Shown here in pieces: positions 26,780 to 35,249 of a stretch of 64,000 bases of DNA. The position numbers and the translations under genes were made by a program. The notes under the pieces were generated by a model that made no database searches, was not told the origin of the DNA, and saw nothing but the letters and a program-made list of their open reading frames with translations. The stretch is taken from assembly GCA_014730275.1 (NCBI GenBank), contig WJIL01000117.1, positions 36,671-100,670 of the forward strand, in the 5' to 3' direction. How positions within the stretch are numbered: position 1 is the stretch's first letter; each line of letters opens with the position of its first letter. This stretch comes from Candidatus Lokiarchaeota archaeon (GTDB lineage Archaea; Asgardarchaeota; Thorarchaeia; Thorarchaeales; Thorarchaeaceae).

Positions 26780-28710
26780 TGCTTTTGGACAATGATATTT
26801 CCTATGAAAATCTGGGACTGAAAGTTGGACTTGAAATTCATCAGCAGCTTGATACTCGTCGAAAGCTATACTGTCACTGCCCCCCTGTCATTCGAGATGA
26901 TGAACCCGATGGAGGCTTTATGAGACAACTGAGACCTACTCAAAGCGAAATGGGTGAAGTTGACCCAGCTGCTCTGTTTGAGTTTCAACGAGGGATAACT
27001 TACTATTACGAGTATTACAAAGAAACCACCTGTTTGGTAGAAGCAGACGAAGAACCTCCACACAACCTTGCCGAGGAGTCCATCGAAACATCTCTTATGA
27101 TGGCTATTTTTCTAGAATCCACACCTGTTGATGAAATCCATCCGATGCGAAAAATCGTTATTGACGGCAGCAACACGGCTGGATTCCAACGAACGGCTGT
27201 AATTGCTCGGGGTGGGGGGATTGATGTTGGAGGCAAGAAAATCGGTATCCAAACTATCTGCTTAGAGGAGGATGCCGCGCGAAAAATCTCAGAGGATGAG
27301 GACAAAAATGTCCGGGTCTATCGACTGGACCGTTTGGGTATTCCCCTTATTGAAATAGCAACAGCACCTGACATTGCAACTCCTGAAGAGGCCAAAGAAA
27401 CAGCCTTGGCACTTGGCCTTCTTCTTCGTTCAACTGGAAAAGCGATGCGAGGTATTGGTACAATTCGTCAAGATGTTAACGTGTCCATTGAAGATGGTGC
27501 TATTACCGAAATCAAAGGTCTACAAGAGCTAGATATGGTGGCAGATGTTGTGCGTTTTGAGGCTCTACGCCAGCATCATCTTCTTGAAATTGCTGACATT
27601 CTCCAAGATCAAGAAATCGATACTGATTCTTTTGATGTAGCTATCGAAGATGTCTCTTTAATATTCCTAGAGACCGAGTCTGAGCTCATCAAGTCCGGGC
27701 TCGATTCAGGGCACGCTGTGTATGCTGCAAAATTGCCGGGTTTTGCCGGCATATTGGGTCGAGAAATCCAACCAGGCCGTCGATTTGGTACTGAGCTATC
27801 TGACTATGCGAAGTTCTGGGGTGGGATTGGAGGCATCTTTCATACCGATGAAATGCCAAAGTATGGCATATCCGAAAAAGAGATATCTTCTCTACGAGAG
27901 TACTTGGATGCCAATGAAGAAGATGCTGTCGTTTTCGTTGTTGCTAGCGAAGAAGATGCTACAGACTCGTTGAGTGCAGTTGTTGACAGATCTAAGGCAG
28001 CCTTCGATGGCGTTCCAGAAGAAACACGAATTCCCCTTCCGTCCGGCGCTAGTAGATATGCTCGTCCCCGTCCAGGGGCTGAACGAATGTATCCCGAGAC
28101 AGATGTCCGTCCTGTGAAAGTTACTCAATCAAAGCTTGAGCAGATTCGCTCCAATTTGCCTGAAACTCTCGACGAGAAGAAGGAACGATTCATAGCCGAC
28201 TATGAACTGAGCGATGAACTTGCCTCACAATTGACGATGTCTTCCAATGCGGATTTGTTTGAAGAAATAGTTGAAACACATCAGGTTCCTCCTACCTTGG
28301 TTGCAGTCACACTGGAAAACACCATTGTGAATCTTAAGCGGAACGATGTGCCTGTAGAATCACTAGACGACAATGATTTGTTCCAGATCTTTGAGGGTGT
28401 TGAAGAAAATGCTGTTTCAGCTGAAGCTATCCCTGATATCCTCTCTTACCTTGCAACGAACCCCACAGTAGGAATAGACCAAGCATTGAGAGATACGGGT
28501 CTTGGTATGATCGAGGAAGAAGATACTAGGAAAACTCTTCGGAGAATTGTTGAACAGCGAAAGGATTTCATCATTGAGCAAGGGAAGGGTGCAATTGGTG
28601 GATTGATGGGCGTGGCCATGAAAGAGCTGCGTGGGAAAGTGGATGGAAGCACAGTTAAAAACCTGCTAATGGAAGAAATAGAACGAACACTCGAGAAGGA
28701 GGAATCGTAA
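26776..28710 (+). CDS. gatE: Glu-tRNA(Gln) amidotransferase subunit E
   Basis: Kinase/amidase partner of GatD that recognises tRNA-Gln and activates Glu-tRNA(Gln). GatB-like core (GLKVGLEIHQQLDT, VEADEEPPH, DVNVSI), an AspRS-like insertion (about 290-430), and a C-terminal YqeY-like tail ending with GALIGG-type IGGLMGVAMKELRGKVDG. AAGGAGG precedes ATG 26776, which overlaps the gatD stop. With this start it is 644 aa. Its presence implies that Gln-tRNA is made indirectly here. Confidence 0.96.
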   Translation: MMLLDNDISYENLGLKVGLEIHQQLDTRRKLYCHCPPVIRDDEPDGGFMRQLRPTQSEMGEVDPAALFEFQRGITYYYEYYKETTCLVEADEEPPHNLAEESIETSLMMAIFLESTPVDEIHPMRKIVIDGSNTAGFQRTAVIARGGGIDVGGKKIGIQTICLEEDAARKISEDEDKNVRVYRLDRLGIPLIEIATAPDIATPEEAKETALALGLLLRSTGKAMRGIGTIRQDVNVSIEDGAITEIKGLQELDMVADVVRFEALRQHHLLEIADILQDQEIDTDSFDVAIEDVSLIFLETESELIKSGLDSGHAVYAAKLPGFAGILGREIQPGRRFGTELSDYAKFWGGIGGIFHTDEMPKYGISEKEISSLREYLDANEEDAVVFVVASEEDATDSLSAVVDRSKAAFDGVPEETRIPLPSGASRYARPRPGAERMYPETDVRPVKVTQSKLEQIRSNLPETLDEKKERFIADYELSDELASQLTMSSNADLFEEIVETHQVPPTLVAVTLENTIVNLKRNDVPVESLDDNDLFQIFEGVEENAVSAEAIPDILSYLATNPTVGIDQALRDTGLGMIEEEDTRKTLRRIVEQRKDFIIEQGKGAIGGLMGVAMKELRGKVDGSTVKNLLMEEIERTLEKEES

Positions 28711-28801
28711 TAGCCTTCTTTAAGAATAGATTTAATAGAACATCGAGACTCGCAATTCTGAATGAGTCACCTCCCAACAACTACACGTCCATAATACATT
28801 A

Positions 28802-28940
28802 GCCGCAGTGGCCTAGCCTGGTAGGGCGCAAGACTCATAATCTTCAGCGGGATACGCTGTTTACAATTGGGGTTAAAAAGATGAGCGCCCCCGGATGGGA
28901 AATCTTGAAGTCGAGGGTTCGAAGCCCTCCTGCGGCACCA
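28802..28940 (+). tRNA. tRNA-Met (CAU, elongator-like) with 62-nt intron
   Basis: Acceptor GCCGCAG/CTGCGGC, D-arm GCCT/GGGC, anticodon arm CAAGA-CTCATAA-TCTTG and T-arm GAGGG/CCCTC; CCA encoded. The canonical 37/38 intron is 28840-28901. A C34-modified tRNA-Ile2 cannot be excluded from sequence. Confidence 0.9.
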
Positions 28941-29035
28941 ATTTCTGTTGTTGTTTTGTCTCTTCGTTTGTTCTTGTTGGTCTTTGCACAACCTCTTTAT
29001 CGATGAATCGTCTTACACCTGTTAGGGGTGAAAGC

Positions 29036-30244
29036 ATGGAACTGCCCTTCAAGACCCTTGACGATGTGGAATACGAGAATAAACGCGTTTTGCTTAGAGT
29101 GGATATCAATTCTTCAGTAGATCCTGATACAAAGGAGATACTTGATGCTTCTCGCATAGAGGCAATTGTTCCTACTCTGAAAGAGCTTTCAGAAAGCAAA
29201 GTTGTTCTGATGGCTCACCAGGGCCGTCCTGGTAGTGATGATTTTATTTCCCTTGAACCGCATACTTCAATTATCAAAGAATTGGGATTCGATGCCTATT
29301 TCGTGGATGATATTTTTGGTTTCAAGGCGAAGCAGGCAATCAAGTCGGTGAAGAAGGGAGAGATTCTGGTCCTTCAAAATGTCAGGATGTTTGAAGGAGA
29401 ATTGAAAAAGGCACCCCCTGAAGAAGTCGCGAAGGAACCTCTGGTACAAGAGCTGTATTCACTATTTGATCTCTTTGTCAACGATGCGTTTGGGGCGGCC
29501 CATAGATCACAAGCTTCTCTCGTAGGATTCACTACCGTGCTACCCTCTGTTGCAGGACGACTTTTCGAGAAAGAGGTAATTGCTCTTCATGAGGCCGCTT
29601 CAACAGAACGGCGTCCCTGGATACTAGTTCTTGGTGGAAGTAAAGTTCACGACAAAATAGCCACCTTGGAAGAGCTTTTCCAGTTGGAACGTGCAGATGA
29701 GGCTTTGCTTGGAGGACTAGTAGGCATTGTATTTCTAATAGCTGACGGCCAAATATCTCGAAAACATGGAGATTTGATTGAGGATTTGGAAAGTGCTGTG
29801 GAGAACGCAGCGCAGGTCTTAGACAACTACCGCGATAGTATTCGCTTACCCGCCGACGCTGCGGTAGAGAAGAACGGCAAAAGATGGGAATGCTCCTTGA
29901 ATGAAATAGATGATTACCCATTCTACGATATAGGCCCCCAGACCGTAGAGGATTTTATGATGGATATTGATGATGCTGAAGTGGTGTTTGCAAATGGTCC
30001 TATGGGATATTTCGAAAAGGAAGCCTTTGCGCGCGGCACCATAGATGTTCTCAAGTCAATTTCGGAAGCTGATTGCACCAGTATTGTTGGTGGCGGTCAC
30101 TTGGGTTCTTTGGCACGAGAGCTGAAATTCAGCGAAAAGCTCACGCACATAAGCACCGGTGGAGGATCCACAATTCGGTATATCACAGGAAAGAAACTTG
30201 ATGTTATAGCTGCATTGGAAGAAACTGCCACACGGATGGAATGA
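29036..30244 (+). CDS. pgk: Phosphoglycerate kinase
   Basis: Interconverts 1,3-bisphosphoglycerate and 3-phosphoglycerate with ADP/ATP. Substrate-binding VLLRVDINSSVDP, HQGRPGS, LLQNVRMFEGE-type LQNVRMFEGE, FVNDAFGAAHRSQAS and the nucleotide site VFANGPMGYFE, GGGHLGSLA are all present. The frame is open through the preceding tRNA. The ATG at 29036 follows GGGGTG at 5 nt and gives 402 aa, the archaeal length. Confidence 0.96.
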   Translation: MELPFKTLDDVEYENKRVLLRVDINSSVDPDTKEILDASRIEAIVPTLKELSESKVVLMAHQGRPGSDDFISLEPHTSIIKELGFDAYFVDDIFGFKAKQAIKSVKKGEILVLQNVRMFEGELKKAPPEEVAKEPLVQELYSLFDLFVNDAFGAAHRSQASLVGFTTVLPSVAGRLFEKEVIALHEAASTERRPWILVLGGSKVHDKIATLEELFQLERADEALLGGLVGIVFLIADGQISRKHGDLIEDLESAVENAAQVLDNYRDSIRLPADAAVEKNGKRWECSLNEIDDYPFYDIGPQTVEDFMMDIDDAEVVFANGPMGYFEKEAFARGTIDVLKSISEADCTSIVGGGHLGSLARELKFSEKLTHISTGGGSTIRYITGKKLDVIAALEETATRME

Positions 30245-30347
30245 ACCCGCAAAACCATTTGTCCATCTGGTTAAATCGAAGAAACTTCAAAAGACATAAT
30301 CCCGCCGTATATCTATGGAAGGTTTTGCGGTTACCCCCAAAGAGTAG

Positions 30348-30358
30348 GCTTTTAAAGC
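30348..30358 (+). promoter_or_regulatory. TATA box of tRNA-Thr
   Basis: The palindromic GCTTTTAAAGC lies about 30-39 bp upstream of the tRNA-Thr 5' end, the expected TATA position for an archaeal tRNA promoter. Confidence 0.55.
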
Positions 30359-30386
30359 ATTCAAGTCAAAACGCCCACCGGGACAT

Positions 30387-30493
30387 GCCCCAGTAGCACA
30401 GCCCGGTTTAGTGCACCTGACTTGTACATTTTGCGGTTATTCGCAAATCAAGAAATCAGGGGGTCGCGAGTTCGAATCTCGCCTGGGGCTCCA
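30387..30493 (+). tRNA. tRNA-Thr (UGU) with canonical intron
   Basis: Acceptor GCCCCAG/CTGGGGC, D-arm GCAC/GTGC with a long loop, anticodon arm CCTGA-CTTGTAA-TCAGG, T-arm GCGAG/CTCGC, discriminator T and encoded CCA. A 28-nt intron (30427-30454) sits at 37/38. Confidence 0.92.
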
Positions 30494-30739
30494 CAATCTC
30501 ATAAACAGATTTCAGAAATACATGTAGTGTTGATCACGTTGTTCCGGACATCAAGAAAATGGCATTATATCAAGGTCATGTTTATGAGTCCATCTGTAAT
30601 AAGAACACATAAGACTAGTCAATACTAGGCTCAAGCGTGTCACACCTGAGTCATACAAAGGCTCAATGTCTACACGAAAGCTAAAATAACCGAGCACAAA
30701 GCTCCAATCACAAAGTCATGTACTAGCAGGTGATGTAAA

Positions 30740-31783
30740 TTGCAAACATCGTACAGCCAATTCACGCGATTCATTATTGACCTATTCAGACCACTATCCG
30801 ACTTCTTTCAGCCCTTGGGCGTACCATTTGGGCCTATCGCTTGGTTCTTTATAGTTTCGGTCACCCCGCTAGTACTCATAATAGTAGGGCTCGCTTGGCT
30901 CCGTCACAAATCGACGGCAGGCGGCATAGCTGGCGATTTACAGAAGATAATTGCCTCTACAGGTGATATATCTGGAGGCATTAGCGGATCAAAGAAAACA
31001 CGCTTCATCAACACTCCCACTGAAGCATTGCTCTTTCTTCGCATTGAGGAAAACGCTCTTAGACAAGCCCTTTCAGCTGTAGATTACTACTCGGAACGAG
31101 GAGAGCTTGATGATACACTCCAGTCTCAGCTAGATTCTCTCTATAAGACTCGTCTTGAATCTGTCAAAGATGCAATTGCCAAAAGTGATCAATTGAAGGC
31201 GATAGTGGATGCAGATTCTGCTGTAGACAAAGCTCGATCCGATTATCTACGTAAACTTGCAGCTATGTCTGGCAGAACTCTACCTTCTGAAGAACCCGAA
31301 GCGGGTCCCTCATCAGTAGGCATGCCTGGTGAAGCAGCCGAACCTGCGGAGGTTACTCCCGAACAACCTCCAACTTCTGAACCGGAGACAGCTCCACCAG
31401 CGGAAGCTCCAAGTGGCGGCCCTCCGGGTGGCGGTCCCCCAGGCGGTGCAGCTCCAAGTGGCGGCCCACCCAGCGGCGGCCCACCCAGCGGCGGCCCCCC
31501 AGGTGGTAGTGCTCCGAGTGATGGTCCCCCAGGCGATGCAGCTCCGAGTGGCGGCCCTCCGGGTGGCGGTCCCCCAGGCGGTGCAGCTCCGAGTGGCGGC
31601 CCCCCAAGCGGCAGTAGCCCAAGCAGTGGTCCCCCGGGTGGCACACCGGCAAAAACACCCTCTTCAACATCTGCAAGTGAAGCTCCAAGTTCTAAAGAGA
31701 AAGAATCCGGTGCTAAGAGCACTCTACAATCTGAGATGCTCGCCGAAATGGAGCGTCTTCGCACACTTATGGGTGGAGACTAA
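30740..31783 (+). CDS. Membrane-anchored coiled-coil protein with Pro/Gly-rich repeats
   Basis: A 347-aa protein with no family I recognise. One membrane segment (about 31-54: FFIVSVTPLVLIIVGLAWL). A helical, coiled-coil-prone region follows (about 90-175). Then comes a Pro/Gly/Ser-rich low-complexity stretch (about 222-305) built on a GGPPSGGPP-like unit, and a short helical C-terminus (LQSEMLAEMERLRTLMGG). TTG start with AGGTGAT 5 nt upstream. The topology suggests a short N-terminus and a large soluble part. In Asgard archaea poly-proline stretches could be profilin ligands, but that is speculation. Confidence 0.75.
   Translation: MQTSYSQFTRFIIDLFRPLSDFFQPLGVPFGPIAWFFIVSVTPLVLIIVGLAWLRHKSTAGGIAGDLQKIIASTGDISGGISGSKKTRFINTPTEALLFLRIEENALRQALSAVDYYSERGELDDTLQSQLDSLYKTRLESVKDAIAKSDQLKAIVDADSAVDKARSDYLRKLAAMSGRTLPSEEPEAGPSSVGMPGEAAEPAEVTPEQPPTSEPETAPPAEAPSGGPPGGGPPGGAAPSGGPPSGGPPSGGPPGGSAPSDGPPGDAAPSGGPPGGGPPGGAAPSGGPPSGSSPSSGPPGGTPAKTPSSTSASEAPSSKEKESGAKSTLQSEMLAEMERLRTLMGGD
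31405..31650 (+). repeat. GC-rich minisatellite coding for the Pro/Gly repeats
   Basis: Imperfect copies of a 15-18 bp unit around AGTGGCGGCCCACCC make this the most GC-rich stretch of the window. It is in frame in the gene above, and both strands are free of stops, which is why a long reverse frame appears. Length variation between strains is likely. Confidence 0.8.
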
Positions 31784-31851
31784 GTAGATTAGTCTCTTTC
31801 CTTCCGAATTGTTTCTTGAAAGACTAATAGCAGCATTCCATTAGCTTTAGC

Positions 31852-31878
31852 GGTTTAGATTATATATAGTGCTAAACC
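31852..31878 (+). promoter_or_regulatory. rpiA promoter: TATA box inside an inverted repeat
   Basis: GGTTTAG (31852-31858) and CTAAACC (31872-31878) are inverted around a TATATATA box (31861-31868). The box is about 45 bp upstream of the rpiA ATG, leaving a short leader. A regulator bound here would block TBP, so repression is plausible. Confidence 0.5.
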
Positions 31879-31911
31879 TGTTCATGTACCACAGTGTGGA
31901 GTGTGGAATAG

Positions 31912-32601
31912 ATGAATAATTTGAAACGAAATGCTGCAAAAAGTGTCTTGGATATTCTACCATCAAGTGCCGTCATTGGTTTGGGCAGTGGGTCAACTGT
32001 AGCTTATTTCGCTCAAGAACTTGGCAAGCTTGTTGAAAAGGGAGCTAATCTTACCGTTGTGCCTAGTTCATATCAGGCATATCAGCTTGCTCTTGAATAT
32101 GACATACCCTTGACAGATTTAGATCGGGCACCTGAGCTAGAACTCACTGTTGACGGCGCAGATGAAGTTGATGACAAACTGAATCTGATAAAGGGTGGCG
32201 GTGGCGCTTTGCTTAGAGAGAAGGTTGTTGCATCTGCTTCCAAGAGACTCATTATCATTGTTGATGAATCGAAACTTGTCCAACGCCTGGGTGGAAACTT
32301 CCCTGTTCCTGTAGAAGTTCTCCCTTTTTCCTTAGGAACCGTAAAAAGAAAAATCAAGTCTATGGGAATCGAGCCTGTACTACGGATTGCCAAAAAGAAA
32401 ATGGGGCCGGTGGTGACAGATAACGGCAATTTCCTACTGGACCTAGAATTCAATGAACCTCTGCAGAACCCACTCGAGATGTCAATAACCTTGAAGATGA
32501 TTCCTGGCGTAATTGAAACAGGTCTCTTTGTAAATATGGCCGACCAGGTTCACGTTGGAACTGAAACGGGCGCTTATGTTCTAAATGAGTCCAGTGACTG
32601 A
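31912..32601 (+). CDS. rpiA: Ribose-5-phosphate isomerase A
   Basis: Interconverts ribose-5-P and ribulose-5-P. Signature motifs: GLGSGSTVAYF, DGADEVD (catalytic Asp), KGGGGALLREKVVA (general base Glu) and QRLGGNFPVPVEV. 229 aa, complete, ATG start. Single-gene unit with its own promoter; it converges with tRNA-Arg. Confidence 0.96.
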   Translation: MNNLKRNAAKSVLDILPSSAVIGLGSGSTVAYFAQELGKLVEKGANLTVVPSSYQAYQLALEYDIPLTDLDRAPELELTVDGADEVDDKLNLIKGGGGALLREKVVASASKRLIIIVDESKLVQRLGGNFPVPVEVLPFSLGTVKRKIKSMGIEPVLRIAKKKMGPVVTDNGNFLLDLEFNEPLQNPLEMSITLKMIPGVIETGLFVNMADQVHVGTETGAYVLNESSD

Positions 32602-32617
32602 ATCGCTAGGAAAACAG

Positions 32618-32695
32618 TGGCGGGCCCGCCCGGATTTGAACCGGGGCTAACTAACTTAGGAGGCTAGTGCCTTATCCAGACTAGGCCACGGGCCC
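32618..32695 (-). tRNA. tRNA-Arg (CCU), intronless
   Basis: Acceptor GGGCCCG/CGGGCCC, anticodon arm CTAGC-CTCCTAA-GTTAG, T-arm CCCGG/CCGGG, discriminator G and encoded CCA. The only tRNA gene in the window without an intron. On its own strand AAGGTTTAACAG, about 50-60 bp upstream of its 5' end, could be BRE/TATA. Confidence 0.94.
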
Positions 32696-32786
32696 TTTCT
32701 ACAGAGCGGTGGAAACGTGGTCACAAGCGCCGAGATAGCGTTTCGCTGTTAAACCTTTTGTGCTATTACATTTGTACTTTTGAAGT

Positions 32787-34061
32787 TCAATATGCTACTT
32801 TACCCGTGATTTCCGCGCCTTCCTCAACCGCATCGACGAGCATACTGCCCTGCCTTGTTTTGATTCGGATTGAACATTCACCATCACGTCCAATCACTGT
32901 AGTGAAGAGGTAGTCGTTGTCCGCATAGACTTCTATCCGCTTCTTGGCATATCTCCTCCCGGCCCGTACATTCACCTTCTTCTTAGAATAGCTTACAGTA
33001 AGGGGTATTGTCTCGCCAGGCTTTGGTCCCCCGGAGCGATAGTCTTGGCGACCCGAGTTTCTCCTTCTACCGCCCTTGACAGGAACTACAATTTTCTCGC
33101 CGCCGAATGAGAAGATTTCGTGCTCAAGAATACCTTGTTCAAAATCTCGAATCTCGACAACCGGTCTAGCCAAGTCTCTCTTTGAACTGCTCATTCCAGT
33201 TGGGAGCTTGACTTTCAGCGATAATGAAGTGACCTTCGAAACGCGACCCGCCTCTATGTGCAAAACTGTGTCAACAGTGCTTGGTAGCTGCCCCAGCTCA
33301 ACACGCCCACCCAAAATCAGTCGTTGGATTGCATCAATGGCTGAACCAGCGTGAACGATTCCGACCATACCAACACCAGCCGAACGAAGATCAGAATATG
33401 CCTCGAAGTCAGAATCTTTTCTGAGCTCGTCATAGATTACATAATCGGGGCGTACCAAGAGCAGAATGTCAGCTGCTTTCTCCATACTTCCATCTAGGGA
33501 TGAGTACTGTACTATGGCATCTTCAACTTGAAGATCTCTGGGCTGTTCCAATGTTTTGACCACATTGCCTTTCCTTCCGTAAAACTCGGCAAGTGCAGTC
33601 GCAAATGTGCTTTTTCCTGAGCCGGGTGATCCCGATATGAGAATACCTTCGGCCCTTGCTTCCAATCGCTTCATGAGCTTGGGACTCAAATGATAGTCTT
33701 CTATATCCAGTTTTACTATAGGTCTGATTGCACTGATTTCCATCTTGTCCGCAAAGGGTGGCATGGCAATGGCTATTCGATAGTTTCGCAACTGGACAAC
33801 AGCCGCCCCCTCTTCTTCAATTTCTATGAATGAAGCTCTATCATTTCTGGCGCTTTCTAAAATGCCCCTTGCTAGGATATCCAGTTCCTCATAGGTCAGA
33901 GTTCTTTCCGAGAGATCCACCAACTTCCAGTTTCCTGGTTCCCCCCGTTTTGCCCTGGGCGGATTGTTTTCCACCAGGTGGACACTCATAGTGTGATCAT
34001 CAAAGAATTCCCTAAGCGTAACTAGCTCATCCTCATAGTACTCCCAATCGTCTTCCTTCAA
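32787..34061 (-). CDS. PilT-type ATPase with C-terminal KH-like domain
   Basis: Secretion-ATPase-like P-loop protein fused to an RNA-binding-like tail, similar to the archaeal PIN-ATPase-KH family (COG1855). Walker A is GSPGSGKST (about residue 142), with the Asp box LVRPDYVIYDELR and GMVGIVHAGSAIDAIQRL. The KH/beta tail covers about 345-424, including VIGRDGECSIRIKTRQGS. The N-terminal PIN nuclease domain of that family is missing: only about 120 residues precede the ATPase. TTG start; it overlaps the upstream endonuclease-like gene by TTGA, so they are translationally coupled. Confidence 0.82.
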   Translation of the reverse strand: MKEDDWEYYEDELVTLREFFDDHTMSVHLVENNPPRAKRGEPGNWKLVDLSERTLTYEELDILARGILESARNDRASFIEIEEEGAAVVQLRNYRIAIAMPPFADKMEISAIRPIVKLDIEDYHLSPKLMKRLEARAEGILISGSPGSGKSTFATALAEFYGRKGNVVKTLEQPRDLQVEDAIVQYSSLDGSMEKAADILLLVRPDYVIYDELRKDSDFEAYSDLRSAGVGMVGIVHAGSAIDAIQRLILGGRVELGQLPSTVDTVLHIEAGRVSKVTSLSLKVKLPTGMSSSKRDLARPVVEIRDFEQGILEHEIFSFGGEKIVVPVKGGRRRNSGRQDYRSGGPKPGETIPLTVSYSKKKVNVRAGRRYAKKRIEVYADNDYLFTTVIGRDGECSIRIKTRQGSMLVDAVEEGAEITGKVAY

Positions 34062-34657
34062 GTTTTATCCGCCTCTAGTTGACTGAGTTCTGCTTTCGCT
34101 ACTCGATAAAAGTTGACTTCGCCATTCTTGTCTACAAGTGCAAAGGTCAACTTCTTTCGAGCCTCGGCTGACATACGTGTAACCATTTCCAGCTCTTTGA
34201 GCGTGATTGGTTCATCTTCCTTCATTATGTATACTAGCTGTTTTGCCGCAGACTGTCCGGGCTTATCACCTCTTTGATACACCCGAAAACCGATCCCCCC
34301 TCCAAATCCTTGCCTTACAGCATACCCTCTACTTCTGAGATCTCTGAATACCAAGTACCTAACCCATAGGTCGGGATCTTCGACAATCAAGTTCCGTACT
34401 ATATCGTCACTATCCATGATTCGTCCCTCTGCAGATTTGACTTGGATTCTTTCCCGTTCCAAAAGATGCAAGATTTCAACAGGGCGTAGCTCTAATTGTC
34501 CATTCTCTAATCGCACTCCGTAGAAGCCCTGTTGAGATATTCTGTCGGCGTCTTCTACGCCAACATAACCCTTACCAGCCTCAAATAGGCATACTGAAGG
34601 CTCCTCCATCTCATCATCTGTTCTGTTATCTGAACCAGTTTTTTCTTCTGTTGACAA
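34058..34657 (-). CDS. tRNA-splicing endonuclease-like protein, catalytic His missing
   Basis: The C-terminal half matches EndA: WVRYLVFRDLRSRGYAVRQG, GFRVYQRG, LTLKEL-like ITLKELEMVTRMSAEARKKL and FALVDKNGEVNFYRV. The catalytic Tyr (FRVY) and Lys (ARKKL) can be placed. The His normally found 10-11 residues after the Tyr is absent: the stretch between Tyr and LVYIM reads QRGDKPGQSAAKQ, with no histidine. 199 aa is the alpha-subunit length with an N-terminal domain. It may be a structural beta-type subunit of an (alpha-beta)2 enzyme or an active variant. Coupled with the ATPase-KH gene. TTG start. Confidence 0.75.
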   Translation of the reverse strand: MSTEEKTGSDNRTDDEMEEPSVCLFEAGKGYVGVEDADRISQQGFYGVRLENGQLELRPVEILHLLERERIQVKSAEGRIMDSDDIVRNLIVEDPDLWVRYLVFRDLRSRGYAVRQGFGGGIGFRVYQRGDKPGQSAAKQLVYIMKEDEPITLKELEMVTRMSAEARKKLTFALVDKNGEVNFYRVAKAELSQLEADKT

Positions 34658-34747
34658 ATTATATGCGCCTGCCTAGTCTCGTGTTTTAGTTTTCAAAAAG
34701 CCTTCGGCATCACAAGAACTATAGCCAACCGACATTGATGAAACCTC

Positions 34748-35242
34748 GTGAGCTATGAAAGTCTAGAAAAAGAACTTCTCCAATTCCTCAAGGGCGGAAA
34801 AAAAGCAGCAATTCTGGGTATTGGAAACGAGCTGCGAACAGATGACGGTCTTGGCCCCTACATAGTCTCTAAATTGAGTATTGACGATTCAAATATTATG
34901 ATACAAAATGTTGGGTCAGTACCAGAAGCCTTTGCCAAACCCCTTGCCGAATTTGGGGCTGAGAGAGTTATACTCGTTGATGCAGCAAATATGGGAGAGC
35001 CAGTTGGTCATATTGAACTCGTTACCAAAGACCGAATAGGTGGTATAGCTATAAGCACTCATAGCATGCCTTTGTCTATGCTAATGAGCTATCTTGAAGA
35101 GAGAAGCGGTGCGCAAACTATCCTTCTCGGAGTCCAACCTCAGGATGTGAGCTTTGGAGAAGGGCTCACAGGCGACATTGAAAACGTCGCAGAGAGAGTA
35201 ATTAAAATAATAGAAAACGTCTGGAAAAAAACAAAGAGATGA
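34748..35242 (+). CDS. Hydrogenase maturation protease (HycI/HyaD family)
   Basis: Nickel-dependent endopeptidase that trims the large subunit C-terminus of NiFe hydrogenase after metal insertion. The family start ILGIGNELRTDDGLGPYI carries the metal-binding Glu/Asp, then LVDAANMGEPVG, and STHSMPLSML with the second metal-binding His. 164 aa; GTG start with only a short upstream region and no clear Shine-Dalgarno. 7 bp separate it from mtnA. Together with HypF at 9165 it points to a hydrogenase elsewhere. Confidence 0.88.
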   Translation: MSYESLEKELLQFLKGGKKAAILGIGNELRTDDGLGPYIVSKLSIDDSNIMIQNVGSVPEAFAKPLAEFGAERVILVDAANMGEPVGHIELVTKDRIGGIAISTHSMPLSMLMSYLEERSGAQTILLGVQPQDVSFGEGLTGDIENVAERVIKIIENVWKKTKR

Positions 35243-35249
35243 GAATCGT

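Noticed and set aside
27003..27020. Tandem-element-like sequence (CTATTACGA GTATTACAA) inside gatE
   Set aside because: It encodes a YYYEYYK stretch in a conserved part of GatE and has a mismatch in the first half, so codon content explains it.
31405..31650. CRISPR-like array from regular repeats
   Set aside because: The repeats are contiguous, coding and without spacers. No CRISPR array was seen in the window.
31243..31764. 173-aa reverse open frame rich in Pro/Gly
   Set aside because: Mirror of the GC-rich repeat in the real gene on the plus strand; GC-rich repeats leave all frames open.
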